Positions 42,614-53,158 are shown, counted from the stretch's first letter. The stretch: DNA of 64,000 bases from 58-81 sp012729145 (GCA_040770625.1 JAXGIW010000001.1:372001-436000); one strand, 5' to 3'. Notes: generated from the letters alone by a model not told the origin. A program made the numbers and translations.

Positions 42614-45600
42614 GTTTCAATCCACGCCCCGCATGGCGACAGCAGTTCCGTCAAACGGCTCCAGCTGTGACTGCAGTTTCAATCCACGCCCCCGCATGGG
42701 GGCGACGTGAGTCGCTCATGGACAATATCCCACGAGTGTTTCATCCACGCCCCCGCATGGGGGGCGACGTTCAACCAGGCAAGCATTATGTGATTATTGC
42801 TTGAGGTTTCAATCCACGCCCCCGCATGGGGGGCGACGATCGGTTCCCGGGTTTTATCACCGTCGCCGCCGGGTATAGAGAGGTTTCAATCCACGCCCCC
42901 GCATGGGGGGCGACATGAGTCATGTCAACGCCGGATGACGGACAGCCGGGTTTAATCCACGCCCCGCATGGGGGCGACAATCGGATCGTAGCGGCTCTTT
43001 TAACCACCCCGATGGGGGGCGAAGGCTAGCAACCGCCAATCCACGCCCCCGCATGGGGGGCGACCCAATAGACCGCTTTGGGAGATCAAGTATGAGGTTT
43101 AATCCACGCCCCCGCATGGGGGCGACGGCAGGCGCGCATTGCCGAACATGCCTGACGTTGTTTCAATCCACGCCCCGCATGGGGCGACGGAGATGGTCAA
43201 TCGGTTAATTCGTACTGAGCTAATCCACGCCCCCGCATGGGGGGCGACCAGGTCCAACGCCATTACAGATCACCATCGAGTCATCCACGCCCCCGCATGG
43301 GGGGCGACCCGCAGATAGGTTCCCGGTACTTTCGTTTGGGCTATCGTTTCAATCCACGCCCCCGCATGGGGGCGACATACCGGGCTTTTTTCGATCAGAA
43401 TGCCTGGTGAGACGTTTCAATCCACGCCGCCCGCATGGGGGGCGACTTGACGAACGGTCCAATTGTCGAGGCTAGAATCGTTTCATCCACGCCCCGCATG
43501 GGGGCGACCAGTACGCCGATACTGCGTTTGCCAACCGTGTGCCTCCGGTTTCAATCCACGCTCCCGCATGGGGGGCGACGTCCACGTTCCAGCAAACAAG
43601 AAAAAATCTTACATGGATCGTTTTCATCCACGCCCCCGCATGGGGGGCGACAAGAGGAGATGGATGCAGTTGGACTATAGGTTTAAGAGCGTTTCAATCC
43701 ACGCCCCCGCATGGGGCGACGAGATGGAAAGTCTTACGACATTCCCCCCACCGAGTTTCAAATCCACCCCCGCATGGGGGCGACGGGTACGACATTCCAC
43801 CAGAATGCTTTACACCTTACCAAGTTTCAATCCACGCCCCCGCATGGGGCGACTACATCCCCTTCGAACCAGCATGTCCATAGGCGATACGTGTTTCAAT
43901 CCACGCCCCGCATGGGGCGACTCGGCAGATATTACATATCAGATCCATAAAGTTTCAATCCACGCCCCCGCATGGGGGCGACATGGTTTAGATCAACTGT
44001 TTATCAGATATGGGATTAACCCATGTTTCAATCCACGCCCCCGCATGGGGGCGACTGTTAGTAGTGACGTTCATCATTAATCGCATCCGGTTTCAATCCA
44101 CGCCCCCGCATGGGGGGCGACCAGACTGGACATGTTTTTCTCGTATGCGGCGATGTTTAATCCACGCCCCCGCATGGGGGGCGACTGACACTTTTCTGCT
44201 TGATAAGATTGTTTCAATCCACGCCCCCGCTGGGGGGCGACCCGGCATATTGGGCATACAAGCGGGATGGCTATTTGTGTTTCATCCACGCCCCCGCATG
44301 GGGGCGACGGAGTTTATCGCCCGATATCCGTCCATCCAGCATGGACAGGTTTCAATCCACGCCCCCGCATGGGGGCGACGGCGCGCTGTAACAAGGATCA
44401 GGAATGACACTTCTAAGATTGTTTCAATCCACGCCCCCGCATGGGGCGACACCAATCAGTCAATTTATCTGCAACTTATAAGGATTTCAATCCACGCCCC
44501 CGCATGGGGGCGACGGCAGTCGCATGGTTCTCTTTCCTCACGAACATGTTTCATCCACGCCCCCGCATGGGGGCGACGCATCATCGCTCACGACCTCGAC
44601 CATCTGTGCGGAAGGTGCTGTTTCAATCCACGCCCCCGCATGGGGGCGACCGCTTATATCATCAATTCCATACATCGAAGAGATGTCAATCCACGCCCCC
44701 GCATGGGGCGACGCGAGAGTTTTACGGCGGTCATTTCCGATCTTATATGTTTCAACCACGCCCCCGCATGGGGGGCGACTCAACGGGGTGACAGAGCCCT
44801 AGGAAGAGACGTTTCAATCCACGCCCCCGCATGGGGGCGACGAGGAGCCGTAGGGGTATCGATATCCGTTCAACGCCATAGTACGTTTTCAATCCACGTC
44901 CCCGGGGGGCGACGGATGCTTGATGAGTCATGTCACGGGCTATCCACGGAGGTTAATCCACGCCCCCCGCATGGGGGCGACTTATCAAGTTCGATCGGGG
45001 TCCAATGTGTCAGGATTTCAATCCACGCCCCCGCATGGGGCGACATCAGCGTTGCAAAGATCGTGTGGATCGGCAAAACAGGTCGTTTCAATCCACGCCC
45101 CCGCATGGGGGCGACGTCAAGTTCAATGACGCGACAAGGCTATTCATGTTTAATCCACGCCCCCGCATGGGGCGACGACTGAATTGCTGAGCCTGGGGTC
45201 TCCCCATCGAGTAGTGGTTTAATCCACGCCCCCGCATGGGGGGCGACATGCCTTGTATCGCCCGTGTCTCGTCACGGACGTTTCAATCCACGCCCCCGCA
45301 TGGGGGCGACGTTTCTGAGGCGTCGAATAGCACCTCTTGAGTTTCAATCCACGCCCCCGCATGGGGGCGACTTCCGTGGGGGATCTTCACGAAGCAGTCG
45401 GAACGATGGTTTCAATCCACGCCCCCGCATGGGGGCGACGCGGAAACGGCGACCGGGAAGGGGGTCGAACATGCGTTTCAATCCACGCCCCCGCATGGGG
45501 GGCGGATGCAATAAACAACGGGGTTACGGGGGTTGTTTCAATCCACGCCCCCGATGGGGGCGACTTATCAGATGATCCGAGAATATCTCCCAGGTGGAGG

Positions 45601-47589
45601 TTTCAATCCACGCCCCCGCATGGGGGCGACAGGATGCAGAGACGCTCTTCTCCGCATCAGAGTCTCATGTTTCAATCCACGCCCCCGCATGGGGGGCGAC
45701 ATGTCTTCTGTCATCGTTCACCCCGTCCGTAACCATAGTTTCAATCCACGCCCCCGCATGGGGGGCGACGTTACACAGTAACCTCTTGTTGGAATATCGG
45801 GTTGAGTTTCAATCCACGCCCCCGCATGGGGGCGACTATGGGGCCGCCGTGGGAGGCGGGGTTCCAATCCACGCCCCCACATGGGGGGCTCCCGTGTAGG
45901 CACAGGCATACCAAACAGGGTTTTCAATCCACGGCCCCCGCATGGGGGGCGACACTCGTGGGAAAACCGGTCTGGGACTGCACCTATGCCGGAGTTTCAA
46001 TCCACGCCCCCGCATGGGGGCGACCTGCCAAATAGGTCGAAATATCCGGTAGACATGTTTCATCCACGCCCCCGCATGGGGGGCGACGCAATAGACGAGT
46101 ACCAGTTACTAAACGATGATGTTTAATCCACGCCCCCGCATGGGGGGCGACATGCAGCCGCGTTATTTTTGTCAAGCTTGGTAGATAGTTTCAATCCACG
46201 CCCCCGCATGGGGCGACTACCACCTCGCAGGGACCTTCTTTCGCTTGCGGTCAAACGTTTCAATCCACGCCCCCGCATGGGGGCGACCAAAGCGTGTCGG
46301 GAACTGTAACTGTCCGTGGGATAGCGTTTCAATCCACGCCCCCGCATGGGGGGCGACGCTACAGGTTGAGTCCTGTCCTTGCCCACGAGAAGGTTTCAAT
46401 GCGCCCCCCGCATGGGGGCGACAGGTCGACCACGGATCTCGCCCCCTATGAGGTGTCAGTTTTCAATCCACGCCCCCGCATGGGGGGCGACTCCCGTAGA
46501 TCAGAGCGATGTCCGGAGCAGGTCGTTTCAATCCGCCCCCGCATGGGGGCGACGCACGCAGCTTCTCTATTGCGGGGGCGAATCGTTTCATCCACGCCCC
46601 CGCATGGGGGGCGACGGAGGGGGCATTATTGGAGGTAAGGCGTTTTAATCCACGCCCCCGCATGGGGGGGCGACCCAGGGCACAGCAAAAGGTGACAGGC
46701 GATCAAAGGTTTCAATCCACGCCCCCGCATGGGGGGCGACGGAAAGCCAATCAGAAATGGCGTTGTATCCCAAAGGTTTCAATCCACGCCCCCCGCATGG
46801 GGGCGACACGCATCATCGACTTCCACGACCATCGAGGCCAACACGAGTTTCAATCCACGCCCCCGCATGGGGGCGACGCGAGCGTACGGTATACATCGCC
46901 CAACCGTTCAGGTTCCAGCGTTTCAATCCACGCCCCCGCATGGGGGGCGACACTCGAGTCAGCTTCTGCACGGGTTCGCAAACCGTTTCCATCCACGCCC
47001 CCGCATGGGGGGCGACATCATTGCCGGAAAAACTTGTATCGGGCAGTTCACCCGGGTTTCAATCCACGCCCCGCATGGGGGCGACTAATGAGGACAAGGT
47101 ACGTTCATGGTAGAGAACGTTTAATCCACGCCCCCGCATGGGGGGCGACTTAGACATCCTTTGACGTCGTTTGGCAGATAATTAGGGTTTTAATCCACGC
47201 CCCGTGGGGGCGACCTCCATTTGAGGGTATCGAGGTTCTTCAAGGTAATTTTTCAATCCACGCCCCCGCATGGGACGGCTGAACAGAATGCCAGCCGTCA
47301 ACGTGCCCCACAGTTCAGGTTTTCAATCCACGCCCCCGCATGGGGGCGACCTCTAGTCTATCGGGGTCGCCCGCTGGGGTGACACAGATACCTCTAGTTG
47401 GTCGGGGTTGGTTTCAATCCACGCCCCCGCATGGGGGCGACAACATACGCCTCCGCCCGTTTGAATTTCTCCTCTGTGAGTGGAGGTTTCAATCCACGCC
47501 CCCGCATGGGGGCGACCAGAGGGCACTTTCTTGATACCCTTCGGGATTGTAGTTGGAGTTTCAATCCACGCCCCCGCATGGGGGGCGAC
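42614..47589 (-). CRISPR. Type I-C CRISPR array, about 75 repeats of 32 bp
   Basis: In plus-strand orientation repeats begin GTTTCAATCCACGC and end GGGGGGCGAC with a CCCCCGCATGGGGG palindrome; the full form is 32 bp and the period is 65-68 bp (spacers 33-37 bp). The crRNA strand is minus (repeat ending GTGGATTGAAAC), as in other type I-C systems, with the leader at the high-coordinate side next to cas2. Leader-proximal repeats (47412, 47487, 47558) are regular. Toward 42.6-43.1 kb repeats become incomplete, as expected for the old end. Many repeats differ only in the length of C or G runs or lack one A in CAATCC. Spacers are all different as far as seen. Confidence 0.97.
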
Positions 47590-47770
47590 TGTGTTAACTT
47601 CCTAGCTGATTTCTTGGGCTTTTTCTAAACGCCATTCGCGAAACCATGAGTTTATTCTCCCCTATCGAACCTTGGAAAATATAAACACAAAAAACATCTT
47701 AGACTATCAAGGTCTTACTGGTCGCGCGAATCTCCCGGATATTGCTCTGCTGCTAGGGGTTCGCAGAACA
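47590..47770 (-). promoter_or_regulatory. CRISPR leader
   Basis: This 181-bp, comparatively AT-rich non-coding stretch lies between cas2 and the first repeat. It is in the position where the array promoter and the Cas1-Cas2 integration signal of type I-C loci lie. It abuts the intact repeat ending at 47589. Confidence 0.75.
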
Positions 47771-48061
47771 CTAAACAACAAGGGAACCCTCCGGATCATA
47801 TCCCGGTTTTGAACCCTGGTGTTCAACCCTGTTTTTCCAGTTCTTCCCCAGATAGTAGTAGCGCAGGCTGTCTTTCTCGGGGTCAAAGATCAACTCCAGT
47901 TGGTTCTTTAAAGTAACCCATTGGGATGGATCAACCAAGCATTCAAAGACCGAATTCTGGACTCTCTGTCCGTAGTTCTCACAGGCTTTTGAAACCTTGC
48001 GGAGTCTCCTTTTTCCTTCAAGGGTTTCAGTATTTACATCGTAGGCCACAAGAACCATCAT
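47771..48061 (-). CDS. cas2: CRISPR-associated endonuclease Cas2
   Basis: The protein has 96 residues. VLVAYDVNTETLEGKRRLRKVSKACENYGQRVQNSVFECLV holds the conserved Asp of strand 1 and the ferredoxin-like fold. The C-terminal half (LRYYYLGKNWKNRVEHQG) is typical of subtype I-C Cas2. It forms the spacer-integration complex with Cas1. Last gene of the cas operon, 21 bp after cas1. Confidence 0.95.
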   Translation of the reverse strand: MMVLVAYDVNTETLEGKRRLRKVSKACENYGQRVQNSVFECLVDPSQWVTLKNQLELIFDPEKDSLRYYYLGKNWKNRVEHQGSKPGYDPEGSLVV

Positions 48062-48081
48062 CGTTCATCACCTCGTTATAT

Positions 48082-49113
48082 CTACCTCCATCGGAAGGGC
48101 GGATATCCGCCAATGTCTCCTCTCAAATGCCGTGCTAGTAGAAGGGCTTGTGTGTAAGGAATAAGTCCCAAAGGAATTTTTTCTTCAATAAAAGGATGTG
48201 TTATTTCATCCTGCTTTCTCTGCTGATAGGAGACGATGACTGTCTTACGGGTTTCGTCGTCCATTACCACTCCACCGCTTTCCGTTATCAAAAAACCGGC
48301 GGAGTTTATCTGCCTGCGATTGATAAGGGTCAAAACCAGCCTATCAGCCAGAACCGGTCGGAGTTCTTCCATGATATCGAGTGCCAGGCTTGGCCTTCCT
48401 GGTCTATCCCGGTGTAGGAAGCCAGCCTGAGGATCCAGGCCGACTGATTCAAGTGCGCTTACAACATCGTGACACAAGAGGGTGTAAACAAACGAAAGCA
48501 GGGCATTTACCCTATCGAGAGGGGGCCTGCGATTCCGACCATTGAAGTGGAAAGAATCTCTTTCCGCTGTAATCAGTGCTCCGAAGGAAGAAAAATAACA
48601 CCGGGCGGCTTCTCCCTCTTTTCCTCGCAGGCAATCAAGATCAAGGGGGGATCGCAATTCTTCGAGAATCCGGTTCAACATTTGAGCTGTATTAGATAGA
48701 TTATCGTTTGCCGGTATATGATCCTCTCTCAATCCCCTTTGAACCACCTGCCTGCAGTTGGCTATCTTCGCAACAATAATATTCTGTGCAATTCCCGCAG
48801 AAGCGTACTGATCTTCACTTGTTCGATATTGAGATTTCCGGAGAAGAATATTCCCTGAAACCCTCCCTGTAGCCCTTGCAAGAAATTTTCCGTGCTCGGT
48901 ACAAAAAGAAAGGCCAACACCCCTCTCGCAGCAAAAACCCATCAGGAAGGGGCTGCAGGAGACCTGTCCAAAGCAGACTATCCCTTCAAGTGTATGGATA
49001 GGCAACCGGAGCTTTGTCTCATCTTCCACACGTACCAGAACCGTTTCGTCCTTTTTTGACAGATACGCCCCTTGTGTTGTCACAAATAGAGTGTTTAGTA
49101 GTTTTCTCATCAT
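48082..49113 (-). CDS. cas1: CRISPR-associated integrase Cas1 (type I-C)
   Basis: The protein has 343 residues, matching the I-C family length. N-terminal beta domain (LNTLFVTTQGAYLSKKDETVLVRVE), then the alpha domain with the catalytic Glu/His/Asp pattern: REGE-like KEGEAARCYFSSFGAL, VVSALESVGLDPQAGFLHRDRPGRPSLALDIMEELRP. Overlaps cas4 by 4 bp (ATGA). Confidence 0.95.
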   Translation of the reverse strand: MMRKLLNTLFVTTQGAYLSKKDETVLVRVEDETKLRLPIHTLEGIVCFGQVSCSPFLMGFCCERGVGLSFCTEHGKFLARATGRVSGNILLRKSQYRTSEDQYASAGIAQNIIVAKIANCRQVVQRGLREDHIPANDNLSNTAQMLNRILEELRSPLDLDCLRGKEGEAARCYFSSFGALITAERDSFHFNGRNRRPPLDRVNALLSFVYTLLCHDVVSALESVGLDPQAGFLHRDRPGRPSLALDIMEELRPVLADRLVLTLINRRQINSAGFLITESGGVVMDDETRKTVIVSYQQRKQDEITHPFIEEKIPLGLIPYTQALLLARHLRGDIGGYPPFRWR

Positions 49114-49778
49114 TCCTCGTCCTCTCTGAAGAAATTATTCATATACGAGGACAACTTCCGCTTTGAGCAGTTCACTTCAGGGAGGCAGAGGTCCTTCATG
49201 GAGCATCGTTCACACTTCGAGCCAAGTTCCGGAGGAGGGGTTTGTCCTTTGCCTATTAGCGAATGGAGTTCATTCGCCGTATCTGTTGTAAGTTTCCTGA
49301 TCTCACCACAAAATGGAACTATTGTTCTGCGTCTTGGAAGGCCGTAGAACAGCGCCCCTTCCGGGATTGACAAACCGAGCATTTCCTCCAGACAGATAGC
49401 CTGCGCGCAGAGCTGAATTTCATCACATGAACCCGTCTTCTGGCGACCTCGCTTGTATTCAACTGGAAAAGGGCGCCAGGTTCCCTTTACCCCTGGCAGT
49501 TTGATACCTTGCCCCGGTTCTTCCTGGTGAAATTCCACAATATCGGCAATACCGGAAAGGCCAAGCGTCAAGGACCGCAAGGGGAGGGAGCGCGTTATTC
49601 TCACTCCCTCCCGCATCTCGGTCTTACCGTCGTGGGCCTTTTCGTGAAGAAGGCGACCTTCTGCCGTGTATCGGTTTTCTGCCCACGCCTGCTCAATGTG
49701 AATCAGCGCACACTGACGTTTGCAGAAAGACAGGTGCTGTAGGGCTGAAATGGGCAGAAGTTCGTCTTCTTTGTACAT
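49110..49778 (-). CDS. cas4: CRISPR-associated exonuclease Cas4
   Basis: The protein has 222 residues. RecB-like nuclease with a Cys near residue 16 (SFCKRQC) and the C-terminal three-Cys cluster CERCSMKDLC that together bind Fe-S. The nuclease motifs include LSGIADIVEFHQ, FPVEYKRGRQK (D-ExK) and QLCAQAICLEEM. In type I-C it trims prespacers and selects the PAM with Cas1-Cas2. Confidence 0.94.
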   Translation of the reverse strand: MYKEDELLPISALQHLSFCKRQCALIHIEQAWAENRYTAEGRLLHEKAHDGKTEMREGVRITRSLPLRSLTLGLSGIADIVEFHQEEPGQGIKLPGVKGTWRPFPVEYKRGRQKTGSCDEIQLCAQAICLEEMLGLSIPEGALFYGLPRRRTIVPFCGEIRKLTTDTANELHSLIGKGQTPPPELGSKCERCSMKDLCLPEVNCSKRKLSSYMNNFFREDEE

Positions 49779-49793
49779 TTTTTGCCCCTACTA

Positions 49794-50654
49794 TCAGCCG
49801 GAGACCTTTATTACTTTGAAGGTTTCTTTTACTGGTTGCCCGTCCAGCAATATCCGGTAATCGGAAAAACTACGAGCAGGCCCCCCAGTTGTTCGTTCAC
49901 AGGTTACCCGAGCAAATAATTCTTGGGCAGATTTGTTGCCTAGTGCTGTATCGTGTTCGAAAACAATCACTCCACGGGTGCTCATCAACCCCCGGGCTGC
50001 TGATCTGTCGTGTTCAAACATATTTTGTAGGGCTTCCCAGAATAAATCGAGATCTTCCTGGGAGAAGCCTGTCTGGTCGGCAAGATGCGCCGAGACAAAT
50101 CCATGTGATCTGTAAAGCCCATAGGGGACCGTAAACTTGCGACCCATGGTCCGATTGTCGCCGCTCTGTTTTTCTGCTTCTGCTTCTGTAGCTACAGCCA
50201 TACGGGTGATACTGTGTTCTAGAGCAACAATCGGTTCAACAGAACGGGCAAAGGTCATTTGAACTGGGCCGCGGACCTGGCCAGCGTTCTTTCCAGTGCT
50301 CATAACGGCACCAAAAGTTCTAATGTCATAGTATTTTCTAGACATCCATTTCCTGGCAGCTTCCGTTTTCTCTCCCTTCTCCTTATTTTTGACTTCATCT
50401 TGTTCATGAGCTTCATCAATAAACTGGTTCAAGATTCCTTTTTCCTTGATGAAAATATCGAAACCATCTATACCCTTCCTGGTAATCTGAACAAGATTCC
50501 TGACTTTTCTTTTCAAACAAACGTCTGTTACTAGCCCCATGCCCGTCTCCGCATCGATCCTGGGAAGATTTCCTGCATCCGGATCGCCATTTGGGTTCCC
50601 GTCCTGTACATCGAAAAGGAAAACAAAATCGTATCTGCTATTGATCTTGCTCAT
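49794..50654 (-). CDS. cas7: Type I-C Cascade backbone protein Cas7 (Csd2)
   Basis: The protein has 286 residues from the ATG at 50654 (MSKINSRYDFVFLFDVQDGNPNGDPDAGN is the family N-terminus, split here for brevity of reading). A longer in-frame opening to 50762 overlaps cas8c coding sequence and is not needed. RRM-like core; KIND/GAVMSTGKNAGQVRGPVQ and MGRKFTVPYGLYRSHGFVS are conserved in Csd2. It coats the crRNA. The start lies 17 bp inside the end of cas8c. Confidence 0.95.
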   Translation of the reverse strand: MSKINSRYDFVFLFDVQDGNPNGDPDAGNLPRIDAETGMGLVTDVCLKRKVRNLVQITRKGIDGFDIFIKEKGILNQFIDEAHEQDEVKNKEKGEKTEAARKWMSRKYYDIRTFGAVMSTGKNAGQVRGPVQMTFARSVEPIVALEHSITRMAVATEAEAEKQSGDNRTMGRKFTVPYGLYRSHGFVSAHLADQTGFSQEDLDLFWEALQNMFEHDRSAARGLMSTRGVIVFEHDTALGNKSAQELFARVTCERTTGGPARSFSDYRILLDGQPVKETFKVIKVSG

Positions 50655-51045
50655 GATGAACCTCCTCACTGTTGATGGTTGCAACATCTTCTTTAACATT
50701 CTTTTTGAAGAATTCCTGGCGTTGGTGGTAATAACCGATACCGAAGAAAGCCTGTTCCTCAAGCGTCAAGTGTTTAGGGAACTTGTCGATTTCACTAACT
50801 ATTTCTCCAATTTCTTTCTCGAAGTAAACCTTTCTACCAGTTCTTTCAAGTTTTGATAGGTGATGGTTTTTCAGTTTGAGGAGTTGAGAAAAAACCGTCA
50901 CGGGGCTAGAGGAGGCTGCTCCGTAATACCTGTCCCTGATCGTCGCGCTTATTCCAGGGTTCGCCTCCTCCTGAACTTTTTCAAGCACTGCGAAAAGTCG
51001 GCCCAGGCGATAACCCTCATTCTTGTTATCTCTGTCCAAAGCCAC
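50638..51045 (-). CDS. cas11c: Probable internal cas11c (small subunit) within cas8c
   Basis: Within cas8c, in the same frame, GAGAGGTG (minus-strand equivalent of 51052-51059) lies six bases before a GTG at 51043-51045. The resulting 135-residue product begins VALDRDNKNEGYRLGRLFAVLEKVQEEANPG when read in two overlapping parts, and runs to the cas8c stop. Type I-C systems are known to make the Cas11 small subunit by internal initiation at the equivalent place. The translational start here is inferred from the ribosome-site spacing and not tested. Confidence 0.7.
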   Translation of the reverse strand: MALDRDNKNEGYRLGRLFAVLEKVQEEANPGISATIRDRYYGAASSSPVTVFSQLLKLKNHHLSKLERTGRKVYFEKEIGEIVSEIDKFPKHLTLEEQAFFGIGYYHQRQEFFKKNVKEDVATINSEEVHHEQDQ

Positions 51046-52422
51046 TTGTATCACCTCTCTTTCTGAATATTTAGGGGATCTGTTTATCCAGGCCTTGAGG
51101 ATACCGGCGCGTGCCCTGGTTACATGCCTCTCCGCCCTTATCCGTCTTATGCATTGTTGCACAAGGGTTATCGGGTAAGGGGTCCCATCAAGAATGCTAG
51201 TAACAAGATGAGAGGAAAGATTAGGGGGGACATTGTCCATTTTGTATTCCAGGGCTGTCGAACGAACCATCCTGTTCAAAGACAAATGTTCGGGTTCATT
51301 TGGTCCATGAACGATTTGAATGTCTTCGAAATGTCTTGCTATCTTTTCTGCAAAAATTCTAGTTGTACCTGTTTTCCAAAAACGGACAGAAATCCGAGCG
51401 GCATTAGGAGCTAACCCAAGTACATAAAAACGGTTGTCATCCGGCAAGCCCATGTTGCCTGATCTTATGGCCTCAAAGAGCCCTTTTACAGCTTGAACTC
51501 CCCTGTCGGGATCATCCTTAGGGGGGTCTTCCAAAAACCACTGAAATTCGCTCTCTAAGTCGTACTTAGGGCTGTCTCTTTTCTGGCTCCAAAAGACAAT
51601 TGTGGCGTCTCCAACAGTAGTCTTGTTATGTGAATCCTTGCCCAGCAAATGATTTAGGGCGGTTGTATAGCAGAAAGTTGCCTTTTCCCCGATCGGGGCA
51701 TTTAAACCTTGTTCTTTACCAAATGATCTGAATGAATTGAGATTAAACGAAACTATCGATGCACCTTGGGTATTTGTTCCTCTAACACCTTTGATTGAGG
51801 GATGAAGTTGAGCTATTGGTGATCTTTCCCCTGTGACCAAGCAAGCTTTTTCATATTCCTTGCTACCTTCGTTTTTCTTTCTCTTTTGAAAAACTTCTCT
51901 AACCGAATCACAGATCGTAGCATCTTCAGATCCCTCAATTTTGAAAGCAACAAAGGCATTAGACTGAAGTGCTTCTTCCCAAATTGGAAGATATTCCTTT
52001 TTGGATTCAATTTGTTTAACAGGATCGTTGTCTAAAAAGTCCTTAAGAACTCTTAAGGATTTAATTTTAGCCAAAGAGTCGGCACCAAGCTCTTTTTGAA
52101 TCCTATCTTTGAATTCACTATGCCTTATTTCAATATCTTCTCTTCCTCTGGGGTTGGCACCAAGCGCATATTCCAAGTTATCCCATAGGAAGTAAGCTTT
52201 TATACCCACTGTTCTTTTCTCGCCCTGGGGCACCAGAAACCGCTTCGCCCTAAGTTTTTTACCTTCCCCTTCTCTTGTGTCTTCGATGGCCTGAAATTCT
52301 CCTTGTTCACTCAGCACAATCAAAAAAGGGATCTCTTTCCATTCCCAACCCTGAGGAGCAAGGCTCTCATCTGAATTAGCAGCCTTTCTGTCATAGTATT
52401 CGCAGAGCGCCTGAAGGATCAT
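50638..52422 (-). CDS. cas8c: Type I-C Cascade large subunit Cas8c (Csd1)
   Basis: The protein has about 594 residues from the ATG at 52422, which overlaps the cas5 stop (ATGA) and has GGAGGTG upstream. The Csd1 pattern is clear: MILQALCEYYDRKA, FLVPQGEKRTVGIKAYFLWDN, FNLNSFRSFGKEQGLNAPIGEKATFCYTTALN, FWSQKRD, FYVLGLAPNAARISVRFW and the C-terminal LALDRDN-like small-subunit region. It recognises the PAM and starts the R-loop. The C-terminal part is probably also made separately as Cas11c. Confidence 0.95.
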   Translation of the reverse strand: MILQALCEYYDRKAANSDESLAPQGWEWKEIPFLIVLSEQGEFQAIEDTREGEGKKLRAKRFLVPQGEKRTVGIKAYFLWDNLEYALGANPRGREDIEIRHSEFKDRIQKELGADSLAKIKSLRVLKDFLDNDPVKQIESKKEYLPIWEEALQSNAFVAFKIEGSEDATICDSVREVFQKRKKNEGSKEYEKACLVTGERSPIAQLHPSIKGVRGTNTQGASIVSFNLNSFRSFGKEQGLNAPIGEKATFCYTTALNHLLGKDSHNKTTVGDATIVFWSQKRDSPKYDLESEFQWFLEDPPKDDPDRGVQAVKGLFEAIRSGNMGLPDDNRFYVLGLAPNAARISVRFWKTGTTRIFAEKIARHFEDIQIVHGPNEPEHLSLNRMVRSTALEYKMDNVPPNLSSHLVTSILDGTPYPITLVQQCIRRIRAERHVTRARAGILKAWINRSPKYSEREVIQVALDRDNKNEGYRLGRLFAVLEKVQEEANPGISATIRDRYYGAASSSPVTVFSQLLKLKNHHLSKLERTGRKVYFEKEIGEIVSEIDKFPKHLTLEEQAFFGIGYYHQRQEFFKKNVKEDVATINSEEVHHEQDQ

Positions 52423-53132
52423 CGAAACACCTCCCCTCCATCCCAATCGGGAACATGAATCACTCCGGATTCAAGCTTTGCCCTGAAAAAGGCTGGTTGG
52501 GGGTCCATTTCGTTAGTGAAATCGACGTCGTAAAGCATAAAACCCAGTTCCCTGGTTTCTGCTATAGGTGCAGGTTCTTCCTCGGGTGTTTCCACAAAAC
52601 GAAAACCGCAACTGAATTCTCGACATCCAAGATAGGGCTGGTTAAAACACTGACCCTTTCGGACTCTACGTTCGAACATGGCGTTGTATTTACCCGGGTT
52701 CTCGTTCTTTTTCAGATCCTGTCTCTCTTCTTCAGAGACCAGATCATCGAGCACTTCTGTTGATACTCTTTTCCGACGATCGGGCGGGACAAACACAAGA
52801 TCAGCATGCAGTCTGTATCGGACATCACGGAGGAAAAGACCTGCTCTTTGTTGCCTGTTATCTTCGATAAAAATCCCCTCTGAACGAGGGCTAATGATAG
52901 TACCAACCTCGTTCCTTCTTACAGAAATCCACCGAATGGGATTAAGAACTTCAATTTTTCTGATTTTCCACTGAATAGCAGGTTTCCAGAAAATTGCCTC
53001 GAAGATCCCTCTCGCTGCTGAGGGTGTGATCACATCGTAACTGACCCGCTCAACCTTCATTTCCGGTCTGGTAAAGCAAGCGTAATCACCTTTGACCTCA
53101 ATACAGAATGTTTTGTCAAAAAACTCTTCCAA
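52419..53132 (-). CDS. cas5: Type I-C Cas5 (Cas5d) pre-crRNA endonuclease
   Basis: The protein has 237 residues, starting at TTG behind AAAGGAGG. FCIEVKGDYACFTRPEMKVERVSYDVITPSAARGIFEAIFW is the Cas5d N-terminus. In type I-C, which lacks Cas6, this subunit cuts the repeat RNA and binds the 5' handle. The C-terminal half includes KGQCFNQPYLGCREFSCGF. It overlaps cas8c by 4 bp. Confidence 0.95.
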   Translation of the reverse strand: MEEFFDKTFCIEVKGDYACFTRPEMKVERVSYDVITPSAARGIFEAIFWKPAIQWKIRKIEVLNPIRWISVRRNEVGTIISPRSEGIFIEDNRQQRAGLFLRDVRYRLHADLVFVPPDRRKRVSTEVLDDLVSEEERQDLKKNENPGKYNAMFERRVRKGQCFNQPYLGCREFSCGFRFVETPEEEPAPIAETRELGFMLYDVDFTNEMDPQPAFFRAKLESGVIHVPDWDGGEVFR

Positions 53133-53158
53133 AACAAAACCTCCTTTCTCTTAATGAT

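Noticed and set aside
43435..47628. Long open frames across the CRISPR array (for example 44010-45182)
   Set aside because: They are translations of the repeat (SIHAPAWG / FNPRPRMG units) with no ribosome site or protein-like composition; the region is a CRISPR array.
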